From: Pseudomonadales bacterium
GTDB lineage: Bacteria; Pseudomonadota; Gammaproteobacteria; Pseudomonadales; Azotimanducaceae
Reading direction: 5' to 3'
Length of the DNA stretch: 41,122 nucleotides
Assembly: GCA_007122315.1 (NCBI GenBank)
Contig: SKUB01000272.1
Span: 1 to 41,122 of the forward strand
Each line of letters opens with the position of its first letter. Positions within the stretch are counted from its first letter, which is position 1. The position numbers were made by a program, and so were the translations under genes. Under the pieces are notes generated by a model, which saw only the letters and a program-made list of their open reading frames with translations, had not been told where the DNA came from and made no database searches. Below are positions 14,617 through 23,149 of the stretch, piece by piece.

Positions 14617-16848
14617 ATGACAGGGAAGTTCGTGTGCTTGCTGCTTGGTCTCGCCCTGCTCGCGGGCTGCGGTGGTGGCAGCTCCAGTTCGCCGCCCTCG
14701 AACCCGCCGCCTTCAGGGGCCCCGGTCGGCGGCGGTGTGCCTGATCCGGATCCCGGACCCGATCCCGGTCCGGCGGAACCGGCCGCGGCTTCCGCCTCGA
14801 TCACGTTTCCCTGGGCGATCTCGAGCACCAGTACCAACACCGTCACCGTCCGTGGAACCGCCGAGAGCAGCGCCGGGGTGGTGCGGGTGCGTGTCGGCAA
14901 TGTCATCGCAAACACCGGTCTCGCTCCGCTCAGCACCGGCAACAGCGTCGGGTTGACGCGGCTTGGCGGGGGCATGTCCGGCACCGGCACTGCGCCCCTC
15001 AGCACCGACAGCCCGACAAGCGTGAGCTTCACCGCCAGCGTGCCGCTGACGCCGGGGCTCACCCGACTGCCCGTGACTGTGGAGGACGGCGATGGCAATA
15101 CCTCGGACGAACTCGATGCCGTGATGGTCGCACTCGAGGGCGTCCCCGACCGCTTCACACTCGACCCGGTCGGAGGGCGCCTGATCGGGCCGAGCTTTCG
15201 CGCATTGCAGACAAGAGGCATCCCGACCCTGGTCGACTACGACTTCATCAACGACCAGGTGACGTTGCGCGCCGTGCCCGGTCAGGTCCTGCCCTGGGGC
15301 TTCTGCTTCATCGCCGGTTTGGAGTGGTTCGTGTATGCCTCCGTGTCCGCCGCCGGAGCATCCGTCATCGACGTCCTTGCTTTCGATGCGCCGGTCGGGT
15401 TCCGCGCTGCCCATCTCGACTTCGATCCTGGCCCGGAATGGGGCGCGCCTGTACTGCAAGGCGTTGCCTGCGCGCCGGCCAACAGCATCGTTCACGTTCT
15501 GCAAACTCATCCACCTGCATCCGGCTTGGGCACGCCTCTCGATGTGATCCTGACCGTGGATCTCGATGCCGGATCGGTGACGGAACTTGCCCGCAGCGAC
15601 CCCGACGAGGCAGTCAGGCTGTCCGGCGAGAACTTCCTGCGGGTGGATGGGGCCTTGATTCTCGGTCCCGGCGCTGGCGGTCCGGGGCCGCTGTGGCGGG
15701 TTGACGTCGCCACGGGCGAACGCAGCGCCTTCACACCGGGAATCGAGCTGCCGAATGTGCTGATCGCGCCGGATCCTGACCGTGACCGTGTGTTCGTCGT
15801 GCAGTTCGCATCGGTCACCGCGATCGGCCTGCTCGGCACGGGCGAGCCGGAAACGGTCTCTGAGGTTCCAATCACCGCGCCGCTACATTTCAATCAGCTC
15901 AGGGGTGTGGCGCTCGACACCGCGCGCAACCGCCTCCTGGTGGCCGACGAAGGCCTCGAAGCCATCATCGCCATCGATGTGGACTCAGGCGAGCGCACGA
16001 AACTTTTGGCAAGAACGCTGGGTGAGGGCCCCCGCCTGCTCGATCCGCGTCAGATGGTCTTCGGCGCCGAGATTGGCCGATTCTATGTGGCTGACTGGGG
16101 CGGCAACGCGCCCGAGCGCCTGGTCGACGTGGATGTCGTGACCGGCGCGCGGCGAGTCGTCGCCACGTTCGAACAGGACATCGTCGGGCTGGCACTGGAT
16201 GAGGCGGCACGCGTCGCTTACGTCGCCTATCGCGACCGGGTGTTCGCCGTCGACCTGAAGACCGATGCCATGACCACGGTAGCCCAGGCCGCCATCGGCA
16301 CGGGAGCGCCCATCGGCTTGCTCTCCGACCTGCTGTTCGATCCGGTTGGCAATCGCCTGCTCATGGCCGATGAGCAGCAGGAAGCCATCCTGGTGCTGGA
16401 TCCGGTAACCGGAGTACGCAGTGTTCTGTCCCAGGCAGGCCAGCGCGGCGAAGGGCCAGGATTCGAGGCCATCAATTCGCTGACGTTCGGCCCCGATTCT
16501 GGCGTCCTGTTCGTCACCAACCAGCTGGGTGAGAACCTGATGCGTGTAGATCTCGACAGCGGTGACCGGGAGATCTTTCTGACCGACTGCGGCGAATTCA
16601 GTCCGGGGCGCGAGCAGACGCTCACCCAGGTCGTATTCGAACCGGCGTCGGAGCGCCTGCTGCTGCTCGGCGATGGCCTCTTTCAGGTGCACCCCGAAAG
16701 CGCGGCCTGCGAACGCCTGCCTCAGTCTTTCATCGATCAGGCGCTGCGCCTGATGGTCACGCCGCGAGGCCAGGTGTTCGCGGCTGCCCGTGCGGCGGTG
16801 ACCCTGCTCGATCCGGACACGGGCGAGTTCGTGATCGTATCGAAGTGA
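14617..16848 (+). CDS. secreted lipoprotein with beta-propeller (NHL/YVTN-like) repeats
   Basis: A 743-residue lipoprotein. The signal peptide ends in LLAGC with the lipidated Cys at 18, followed by Gly/Ser and a Pro/Asp linker containing PDPDPGPDPGP, then an Ig-like segment (about 58-165). The remainder carries repeated blades of the form ARNRLLVADEGLEAIIAID, with recurring LDxxxxRLLxAD-type strands and D(V/L)DSGER or DPVTG turns, consistent with a six- to seven-bladed propeller of the NHL/SMP-30 type. No catalytic residues are recognisable. It sits alone between a terminator and a gene remnant. Likely location is the periplasm or cell surface; ligand unknown. Confidence 0.75.
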   Translation: MTGKFVCLLLGLALLAGCGGGSSSSPPSNPPPSGAPVGGGVPDPDPGPDPGPAEPAAASASITFPWAISSTSTNTVTVRGTAESSAGVVRVRVGNVIANTGLAPLSTGNSVGLTRLGGGMSGTGTAPLSTDSPTSVSFTASVPLTPGLTRLPVTVEDGDGNTSDELDAVMVALEGVPDRFTLDPVGGRLIGPSFRALQTRGIPTLVDYDFINDQVTLRAVPGQVLPWGFCFIAGLEWFVYASVSAAGASVIDVLAFDAPVGFRAAHLDFDPGPEWGAPVLQGVACAPANSIVHVLQTHPPASGLGTPLDVILTVDLDAGSVTELARSDPDEAVRLSGENFLRVDGALILGPGAGGPGPLWRVDVATGERSAFTPGIELPNVLIAPDPDRDRVFVVQFASVTAIGLLGTGEPETVSEVPITAPLHFNQLRGVALDTARNRLLVADEGLEAIIAIDVDSGERTKLLARTLGEGPRLLDPRQMVFGAEIGRFYVADWGGNAPERLVDVDVVTGARRVVATFEQDIVGLALDEAARVAYVAYRDRVFAVDLKTDAMTTVAQAAIGTGAPIGLLSDLLFDPVGNRLLMADEQQEAILVLDPVTGVRSVLSQAGQRGEGPGFEAINSLTFGPDSGVLFVTNQLGENLMRVDLDSGDREIFLTDCGEFSPGREQTLTQVVFEPASERLLLLGDGLFQVHPESAACERLPQSFIDQALRLMVTPRGQVFAAARAAVTLLDPDTGEFVIVSK

Positions 16849-16899
16849 GCGAAGGTTCCAACAGCAAAACATTGTCCTTTCGCACATCATCATCAGTGA

Positions 16900-17504
16900 T
16901 CTGGCATCGTCGGCATTCGACTGTGTGATTCAGGATTCGGCTATCCGTTGATCCGGTATCTGCGCCTCGGCACGAAATCCCAGGATCACCTTCAATTCAA
17001 CTTTCTTTCGTTCTCCTTGGCGGAGGAGCCGGCGGACCGGCATCTGAAACGTCCAGTCTGGTGGCCCGGTTGAACCTGCCGAACACGGCCTATCCGCCGG
17101 AGGCCAGGGTGGACATCTATCAGCAGGCGATGCCCGGATTGCTGATGCTGGAGCCGGATCACGGTCGGCGGGCGAAGTACACCGACTTTATCGACATATA
17201 TACGGACCTTGACGAGATTGAATGGGCCATCTATCGCGCCAGGTCCGCGCAGGAGGATGACATGGGGGTGAGCTTCAAACGGAAGATCGAAGGGGAAGGC
17301 AGGGAGAAGGGGCGAGAGGAGGGCCGCCAAGAGGGCGCACACGACGGCGCCGCGCGCGTCCTGCTGCGGCTCATTGCCCGGCGTTTCGGCGATGAGGCCT
17401 GCGCCAGCGTTCGAAGCCGGGTGGACGCTGCCGATCTCGACGCGATCATGGCCTGGTCGGACCGCATCCTGACCGCAGGGTCGCTGGACGATGTCTTCCG
17501 CTGA
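16900..17504 (+). pseudogene. frameshifted remnant of an Rpn/DUF4351-type nuclease gene
   Basis: The segment from a GTG at 17061 to 17504 encodes 147 residues with LNLPNTAYPPEARVDIYQ, KYTDFIDIYTDLDEIE and a charged EGREKGREEGRQEG tract. This is the C-terminal region of Rpn/transposase_31/DUF4351-like proteins (PD-(D/E)XK nucleases linked to recombination). The catalytic N-terminal domain is missing. In the neighbouring frame, codons from 16900 to about 17046 read into FNFLSFSLAEEPADRHL and then stop. A single lost base near 17046 would join the two frames. The gene is therefore most likely a decayed, truncated copy. Confidence 0.6.
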
Positions 17505-17567
17505 GCGGCCGCCAGACGCGCCTGGAGCAGTCGCTGACCCAAGCGAGCGCAAACTTGCGAAAGCGCC

Positions 17568-17589
17568 GGCCTTGACCTCGGTCAAGGCC
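17568..17589. promoter_or_regulatory. perfect 22-bp palindrome upstream of the CYTH-like gene
   Basis: GGCCTTGACC and GGTCAAGGCC are perfect 10-bp arms around TC. The site lies 55 bp upstream of the ATG at 17645 and includes a TTGACC that could be a -35 hexamer. The two-base centre argues for a dimeric protein-binding site rather than an RNA hairpin. MerR- or GntR-type operators have this form; the regulator is not in the window. Confidence 0.5.
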
Positions 17590-17644
17590 TGGTCGGGGCA
17601 GCATGCTAGCCTGAGCGGCTGATTTCTCGCTGCCAGTACTGCCC

Positions 17645-18253
17645 ATGGACGAATCGCCACCCCGCTACGAGTTCCGCAGCTTCGCGCAGCAGTTCGGGCG
17701 CATCGAGTTCGAGCTGCGTGAGCGCGCCGGTGCGCCGGAGATCCGTGAGAGCGCCGAGGTCTACCTGGTGTCGCGAGCCAGCGACGTCAACGTCAAGCTT
17801 CGCGGTGGCCTGCTCGACATCAAGGAGCGCATCGCCGTGGAGCGCGGCCTCGAACAGTGGCGACCGGCGCTGAAGCTGCCCCTGCCGCTGTCCAGAAGTG
17901 CGCTGCTCAACCAGGTCCTTCCGGCCCTCGGCGTGCCGATTGAAGCGCCGATTCCGGAAGAGCTCGATGAGCAGGCACTGTGTGCCGCGCTGCGGGAATC
18001 GTCGCGGGACGTCGTCATCGTGGATCTGTTCAAGCGTCGCTTCGGCTTCCGGCTCGATTCGGTACAGGCCGAGGTCGTCGACGTGCTGATCAACGGTGCC
18101 GCCCTCCGCAGCGTGTGCGTCGAAGGCGTGGATGCAGACGACGTGCTGCAGCTGTCCGAGGCGCTGGGTCTGCTGGCCTACGGCAACATCAATTACGTCG
18201 CTGCACTGAAACGGGTCACCGGGCTCGCCACCGCGCCCGTTTTCCGCGCCTGA
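17645..18253 (+). CDS. hypothetical protein, possibly CYTH-like
   Basis: A 202-residue soluble protein that I recognise only weakly. The N-terminal RYEFRSFAQQFG with alternating acidic and aromatic residues, then SAEVYLVSRASDVNVKLR, LLDIKERI and the EQWRPALKLPLPL segment, resemble the strand pattern of CYTH (triphosphate tunnel) proteins. Conserved charged residues there bind polyphosphate or nucleotide triphosphates. The canonical ExExK at the start is not intact. There is no signal peptide or membrane segment. The SLC13-type transporter starts 10 bp after its stop, so the two are co-transcribed, and this protein may be a cytosolic accessory or regulator of the transporter. Alternative: an unrelated all-beta protein. 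Confidence 0.55.
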   Translation: MDESPPRYEFRSFAQQFGRIEFELRERAGAPEIRESAEVYLVSRASDVNVKLRGGLLDIKERIAVERGLEQWRPALKLPLPLSRSALLNQVLPALGVPIEAPIPEELDEQALCAALRESSRDVVIVDLFKRRFGFRLDSVQAEVVDVLINGAALRSVCVEGVDADDVLQLSEALGLLAYGNINYVAALKRVTGLATAPVFRA

Positions 18254-18263
18254 ACGGGCTCTC

Positions 18264-19880
18264 ATGACCGCCACCCGCAACGAGACGGCCGCCGCCGACG
18301 ATCCGCTGGACATGGGCCAGTACCGGATCGACCGGCTGCCGGCCCGACAGCGCTCCAGCGTCGAAGTCTGGATGGCACGGGCAGGCATTCCGCTGTCCAT
18401 CGTCGCCTTCATCCTGTTCGGCTATCTCTGGACCCCGCAGTGGCTGCTGGCCTTCGATCCTTCGATTCTGCCGGATCAGGCTGCGGCCGTTCTCGAGGAG
18501 GTCGGGCGCGACGAACTGATCCGACGCAATGCCTTCATGCTCGCGATCTTCCTGGTAGGCATGGTGCTCTGGAGCACGGTGGCACTGCCGAACTACCTGA
18601 CGTCGCTGATCCTCATCATCACCCTGGTGCTGACCGGGGTCCTCAGCGAGCGCACGGCATACGCCCAGCTTGGGCACCCGATCATGTGGCTCAATATCAT
18701 GTCCTTCATCCTCGCCAGCATGCTGGTGAAGACGGGGCTGGCCAAACGCTACACGCTCTGGTTCATTCTGCGCTTCGGGCGCAATGCCTCTTCGGTATTC
18801 CTGAGTTTCATCGTCATCAACGTGACGCTGTCGGCATTCATCTCGGCCACCACCGCCAAGGCCGCGATTCTGCTGCCGGTCTTCATGGTCATCGCCGCGA
18901 TCTACGGCGCACGCCCGGGTGACGGCCAGAGCAACTTCGGTCGCAGCATCGTTCTGCAGAACCTGCTCAACATCAATCTCGGCGCGGGCTGCTTCGTCAC
19001 GGGCTCAGGCGCCAACCTGCTCGCTGCGGCGCTGATCAGCGGGGCGATCTCCGGCGGCGTGTTCTTCGCCGACTGGATGATCGCCATGCTGCCCACCATG
19101 GTCGGACTGATGCTGATCGGCTACGTGGTGGCCATGCGGATCTACTTTCCTCTGGAGGCACGTGAGCAGGCTCCGCAGATCGAAGGCGGCATGGAGCGGC
19201 TGCGGGAGGAGTACGACAAGCTGGGCCCGGTGCGCTGGGACGAGATCCGCGCCGCGATCATCTTCATCACCATTCTCGCGTTCTGGTCCACCGACCGGCT
19301 GCATGGAGTGAGCGCCACGGCGGTGGCCTTCATCGGCGGTATCGTCGCGCTGCTGCCGCGGGTAGGGATCGTCGACTGGAACGACGTGGACATCCCCTGG
19401 CACCTGATGCTGTTCTCGGCCGGTGCCTACTGCCTGGGCGCGGGCTTTGCCGAAACAGGCCTGCCTAACATCGGTGTGGCGGCCTTCTTCGACGCGGTGG
19501 GGCTCGATCAGGACACGCCGTTCTGGGTGCTCTACCTGCTGCTCACCGGTGTCATGTGCTACTCGGCGCTGCTGTCCCAGTCCAAGACCATGCGCGCCAT
19601 GATCTTCGTGCCCATCGCCATCGGTACCGCAGATCTCTTCGACTACAGCGTCATCAGCCTTGCGCTTCCGGTGGCCTTCCTCATCGAGCACGTTTACGTG
19701 CTGCCGTTCAACAGCAAACCGGCAGCCCTGCTTTACGAAACCGACCACTACCGCCTCACCGATGCCTTCAAGTACGGCTTCACCATGATGACTTTCGGCT
19801 GGCTGGCCGTGATCCTCATGGGCGAAACCTGGTTCCGTGTGCTCGGTATCACACCCAACGGCGTGTTTGGTCTGTTCTGA
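18264..19880 (+). CDS. SLC13/DASS-family anion transporter
   Basis: A 538-residue inner-membrane transporter with about 11-12 hydrophobic segments and two pseudo-symmetrical substrate-loop motifs. The first is SATTAKAAILLP (about 194-205), the second SALLSQSKTMRAMIFVP. Both resemble the SNT-type hairpins that bind Na+ and anion in divalent anion:Na+ symporters. A cytosolic N-terminal extension of about 40 residues precedes helix 1. Members of the family carry dicarboxylates, citrate, sulfate or phosphate; the exact substrate cannot be read here. It is preceded by the CYTH-like gene and followed, 177 bp later, by a porin gene on the same strand, suggesting matched outer- and inner-membrane uptake. 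Confidence 0.85.
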   Translation: MTATRNETAAADDPLDMGQYRIDRLPARQRSSVEVWMARAGIPLSIVAFILFGYLWTPQWLLAFDPSILPDQAAAVLEEVGRDELIRRNAFMLAIFLVGMVLWSTVALPNYLTSLILIITLVLTGVLSERTAYAQLGHPIMWLNIMSFILASMLVKTGLAKRYTLWFILRFGRNASSVFLSFIVINVTLSAFISATTAKAAILLPVFMVIAAIYGARPGDGQSNFGRSIVLQNLLNINLGAGCFVTGSGANLLAAALISGAISGGVFFADWMIAMLPTMVGLMLIGYVVAMRIYFPLEAREQAPQIEGGMERLREEYDKLGPVRWDEIRAAIIFITILAFWSTDRLHGVSATAVAFIGGIVALLPRVGIVDWNDVDIPWHLMLFSAGAYCLGAGFAETGLPNIGVAAFFDAVGLDQDTPFWVLYLLLTGVMCYSALLSQSKTMRAMIFVPIAIGTADLFDYSVISLALPVAFLIEHVYVLPFNSKPAALLYETDHYRLTDAFKYGFTMMTFGWLAVILMGETWFRVLGITPNGVFGLF

Positions 19881-19949
19881 TCCTTGCGCCTCAATGTCGT
19901 CGGTTATCGCAGACTGTGTTGACCGGGATCAATTCATTTGTTCCGCACT

Positions 19950-19967
19950 TGTCACAACATTGTGTCA
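19950..19967. promoter_or_regulatory. 18-bp near-perfect palindrome upstream of the porin gene
   Basis: TGTCACAA-CA-TTGTGTCA has 8-bp arms with one mismatched pair. It sits in the 177-bp gap between the SLC13-type and porin genes, 90 bp upstream of the porin ATG. This is a likely binding site for a dimeric regulator of the porin. It also contains loosely TGTCA-like half sites, but not a convincing Pho box. Confidence 0.45.
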
Positions 19968-20057
19968 GATCGTTCGGAAGTGCATCTGTCCGCAGCTGGT
20001 GTCGAGGCTGGGGAGCGACCGATTTGTTCGCAAACTGCTGACAAGGAACTTTTTGCC

Positions 20058-21497
20058 ATGAATACATCCATTACGCGATTTGTTGCGGGTCTGCTCCTGC
20101 TCTGGGCCGGCAGCGCCTCAGCGCTGGCGTCGGACACCGAAAACCTGATCGAGCTGCTGATTCAGAAGGGTGTGATCAGCGCCGAAGACGTGGCTGCGCT
20201 GCGCCGTGAAGCCGCGGCCGAGAAGGAGCGCGAGCGGGTGAAACTGGTGGGAAGCGAACTCGGCTACGAGCCGACGGCCCCCCTCAGGGACGACCGCGTC
20301 ACTGGGCAAGTACCGCGATTCGGCATGGAGTCCGCAGACGGTGCCGACCGCTTCCGCATGCGTGGCCGGCTGCAGGTGGACGCCGCCAGGCAGAATTTCG
20401 GCAGCGACATCCAGAACGTCGCCCGCCAGGGCCACGAGTTTCCCGAGTACGGTGTGATCCTGCGCCGCATCCGCCTTGGTGCCCTCGGCATCATGCGCTC
20501 CAATTGGGAGTGGCAGATCGAGGTGGACTACGCCGAGAACGAGGTGGACATCGCCAACGTCTACATGGCGTATCTGTTCGATCACGGCGGCCGTCTGGCG
20601 GTGGGGCACTTCAAGGAGCCCTTCGGCATGGAGTACGCCACCAGCTCCCGCTACATCACCTTCATGGAGCGCTCGGCAGCGTCCGATGCCTACAAGGTGA
20701 ACCGCGAACCCGGCGTCATGTACGAGACCATCCAGCCCAACTGGTATCTCGGCGTGGGCCTGTTCGGCAACGGCATCGACTTCGATCGTGAAGTGCGCGA
20801 GGGCTGGGCCTTCTCGGCACGCTCGTCGTTCGCACCCTACCTCGAGGACGACGCCTTCGTTCACATCGGCGCCGGCGTCAATCATCGCCGCGTCGGTCTG
20901 GACAAGGATTCGGACGAGCGGCTGGACGTGCGACTGCGCACACGCGAAGGCACCCGTGCCATCGATGCACGTCTGGTGGGACGCGACGATCTCCAGGGCG
21001 TGAAGGACTTTACCCGTATGAACGTCGAGTTCGCGGCCGGCAACGGCCCCATGTGGATGCAGGCCGAGTACCTGCGGGTGGAGTTCGATCTCGATCGTGA
21101 CCGCCTGCTGGCAGCGCTCGGCAACAATGCCACCGACCAGAACTCGCTCACCCAGGATGGCTGGTATCTGCAGGCCGGCTACTTCCTCACCGGCGAGACC
21201 AAGAACTATCGAGCCTTCAGCGGTGATTTCGGCCAGCAGGTTCCGAATCGTCCATTCTCTCCGAGGAACGGCACCTGGGGTGCGTTCGAAGTGGCTCTGC
21301 GCTACTCCGTGGCTGACTCCCTGGAGCACACCCGTCCGGGTCGCGGCCAGAAGCTCGAGCATTGGACCGCGGGTCTGAACTGGTACCTCACGCCTGAGGT
21401 GCTCGCCAAGTTCAACATCATCTACCTGGAAGGTGAGCGGGACGTGTTCAAGGATGACGGCTGGGTCTTCGGCGGTCGTTTCCAATACATTTTCTGA
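20058..21497 (+). CDS. outer-membrane porin, phosphate-selective OprO/OprP type
   Basis: A 479-residue porin. A signal peptide (MNTSITRFVAGLLLLWAGSA, cleaved around residue 24) is followed by a short coiled coil (about 28-60, ending EKERERVKL), as in OprO/OprP-family trimers. A long beta-barrel then ends in GGRFQYIF, with the C-terminal Phe needed for outer-membrane assembly. Barrel strands such as NWEWQIEVDYAENEVDIAN and LAVGHFKEPFGMEY match the family. The start at 20058 follows AAGGAAC; a longer reading from 19938 would lack a signal peptide at its start. The family includes phosphate- and pyrophosphate-selective porins and many of unknown selectivity. Confidence 0.88.
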   Translation: MNTSITRFVAGLLLLWAGSASALASDTENLIELLIQKGVISAEDVAALRREAAAEKERERVKLVGSELGYEPTAPLRDDRVTGQVPRFGMESADGADRFRMRGRLQVDAARQNFGSDIQNVARQGHEFPEYGVILRRIRLGALGIMRSNWEWQIEVDYAENEVDIANVYMAYLFDHGGRLAVGHFKEPFGMEYATSSRYITFMERSAASDAYKVNREPGVMYETIQPNWYLGVGLFGNGIDFDREVREGWAFSARSSFAPYLEDDAFVHIGAGVNHRRVGLDKDSDERLDVRLRTREGTRAIDARLVGRDDLQGVKDFTRMNVEFAAGNGPMWMQAEYLRVEFDLDRDRLLAALGNNATDQNSLTQDGWYLQAGYFLTGETKNYRAFSGDFGQQVPNRPFSPRNGTWGAFEVALRYSVADSLEHTRPGRGQKLEHWTAGLNWYLTPEVLAKFNIIYLEGERDVFKDDGWVFGGRFQYIF

Positions 21498-21505
21498 GTG
21501 TCGAT

Positions 21506-21539
21506 GTCGTGGCCGGAGCCTGCTTGCTTCGGCCACGAC
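21506..21539 (+). terminator. strong hairpin after the porin gene
   Basis: GTCGTGGCCG pairs perfectly with CGGCCACGAC and the stem continues inward for four more pairs (one GU) to a six-base loop. It begins 9 bp after the porin stop. There is no T run after it, so it may act as a Rho-dependent or mRNA-stabilising 3' structure. Confidence 0.6.
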
Positions 21540-21666
21540 CGCGCTTCCGCCTCGCGTCGCCTCGGTTGATCTGTCCGGTCCCGGAGGCATTGCTCCCGCC
21601 CGTGGCACGCCCTGTGCTTTCATTGCGGCTTCGATACCCAAAGCTTCCCGGTAGCGAGCCCTGCCC

Positions 21667-21813
21667 ATGCCCGATTTCAATCAGCCGCTTGGCGGCAACG
21701 ACATGCACCGTTTCCGTGGTCCAGCCATGATGATGCGGCTCCCGTCCGCACGCAGCGCGGCAGGGCCCGACGAGGTGCGCTGCATCCTGCCCGGCGTGCA
21801 GCGCCGTGTCTGA
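21667..21813 (+). pseudogene. 5' stub of an agmatinase-family ureohydrolase gene
   Basis: The 48-codon frame begins MPDFNQPLGGNDMHRFRG and continues through MMMRLP, matching the N terminus of SpeB/GbuA-type ureohydrolases (QPLGGNxMPRFGG...TMMRLP). Similarity ends after about residue 26; the next 22 residues are unrelated and the frame stops at 21811. The metal-binding catalytic core is absent, so no enzyme can be made. The stub overlaps the GTG start of the permease by 8 bp, so its translation, if any, would feed the permease start. The rest of the 308-bp gap back to the porin gene holds only the hairpin described above. Confidence 0.65.
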
Positions 21814-23149
21814 GCCGACGCCTCCGGCAGCTTCTGCGTTCAGCGACCAGAATGTCGTTGCCGCTGTAGCGGCCGTTCTTCCGGATGCCCATACGACGGT
21901 ACCTGTTCCCGAGTCCGAAACCGTCTCCGGCGTGCAGGTGGGGATGGTCTGCATCGGCATCGCCATTACTCTGCCGGCGCTGTATACCGGCGGCGCCATC
22001 GCCACGGGACTCGGCCTCGGTCCAGGCGTGCTTGCTCTGCTGCTGGCCGCGGCGCTGCTCTCGGTGATGTCGGTGCCGTCCGCGCTCATGGGTGTCCGCA
22101 CGCGCCTGACCAGTTACATGATCATCGAGCACGTGTTCGGCTGGCTCGGTGCGAAGATCGTCAACGCCTGCCTCGCCGTGACCCTGCTCGGCTGGTATGC
22201 GGTCACCGCCGAGCTGTTCGGACGCACCCTCGGCATTGCCGCCGGTGAGTACCTCGGTTTCGCGCTGCCGGAGTGGCTCTGGATTCTTGCCAGCAGTGCC
22301 CTGGTCACCCTCACCACCGTATTCGGCTTCAAGGCCCTGGATCGGCTGGCGCTGGTGGCCGTGCCGTTGCTGATCCTGTTTCTGTCCTGGGTCATGCTCG
22401 AGGCGCTCGGGCAACGTCCGCTGACGGAGCTGTTGAGGCTGCCGGGTGACGGCATGGGTTTCACGGAGGGCGTGTCCATTCTCATCGGTGCCATGATCGT
22501 CAACGTGGTGCTGATGCCGGATCTGACCCGCTATGCCCGGCGCGGTCGTGACGCTTTCGTAGCCGCATTCCTCGGCAACGGCGGCGGCATCGTCGTCTCC
22601 ACGCTGCTGGCCATGATTCCTGCGCTGGCCTTCGGTGTACTCGATCCCATGCACCATTTTGCTGCCGTTGGCGTCGGTTTCGCCGCCTTTCTTGCTCTGG
22701 TGTTCGCCACCTGGACTACGAACGGCGTCAATCTCTACTCCACCAGTCTCGTCGCCGGCAGCGCGTTGCGCCGCCTGCGCTACGGGCCCATCACGCTGAT
22801 CAGCAGCGTCCTCGGTACGGCCCTGGCGCTGTGGGGCGTGGCGGATCGCCTCACCGACTTCCTCATCGTCCTCGGCCTCGTCGTACCGCCGGTGGCCGGC
22901 GTCTACCTGTCCCGCTTCTTCCTGCTCGGCCGGCGCGACTTCGACAGCGCCCGACTGGCCGAGCGCCCGGCCATCGATGTGCTGCCTTTCGGCGCCTGCA
23001 TGCTTGCCGGTGGGCTGTCCCTGTGGGCCTGGGTGGCAGGCATCTCCGCGACGGGCATTCTGCCGGTGGAGTCCCTGGTCCTGGCGGCGGTGCTGTATCT
23101 CGGTGCCGAGCGTCTGTTCGGCCGCCGTCAGCAGGAGCGGCAACCATGA
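21806..23149 (+). CDS. NCS1-family permease (cytosine/purine/hydantoin type)
   Basis: A 447-residue inner-membrane transporter with about 12 hydrophobic segments. The first helix region (SGVQVGMVCIGIAITLPALY and the Gly-rich GGAIATGLGLGPG) and MPDLTRYARRGRDAF with TTNGVNLYSTSL match CodB-like NCS1 permeases, which take up cytosine, purines, hydantoins or related rings with H+ or Na+. It starts with GTG at 21806 inside the ureohydrolase stub and ends in an ATGA overlap with the hydantoinase-like gene, so it is the first intact gene of a five-gene operon. The operon partners point to a cyclic amide or urea-type substrate. Confidence 0.85.
   Translation: MSEPTPPAASAFSDQNVVAAVAAVLPDAHTTVPVPESETVSGVQVGMVCIGIAITLPALYTGGAIATGLGLGPGVLALLLAAALLSVMSVPSALMGVRTRLTSYMIIEHVFGWLGAKIVNACLAVTLLGWYAVTAELFGRTLGIAAGEYLGFALPEWLWILASSALVTLTTVFGFKALDRLALVAVPLLILFLSWVMLEALGQRPLTELLRLPGDGMGFTEGVSILIGAMIVNVVLMPDLTRYARRGRDAFVAAFLGNGGGIVVSTLLAMIPALAFGVLDPMHHFAAVGVGFAAFLALVFATWTTNGVNLYSTSLVAGSALRRLRYGPITLISSVLGTALALWGVADRLTDFLIVLGLVVPPVAGVYLSRFFLLGRRDFDSARLAERPAIDVLPFGACMLAGGLSLWAWVAGISATGILPVESLVLAAVLYLGAERLFGRRQQERQP

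Noticed and set aside
17281-17340. Purine-rich GAGG-type repeats in the Rpn remnant, considered as a tandem repeat
   Set aside because: They simply encode the Glu/Gly/Arg tract typical of this protein family; units are not exact repeats.
19945-19967. Possible Pho box upstream of the OprO/P-type porin
   Set aside because: The TGTCA-like halves are arranged as a palindrome rather than 11-bp direct repeats, so PhoB control is not supported.
20118-21680. Minus-strand frame of 520 codons over the porin gene
   Set aside because: Antisense shadow; the plus-strand porin has a signal peptide, barrel strands and a C-terminal Phe.
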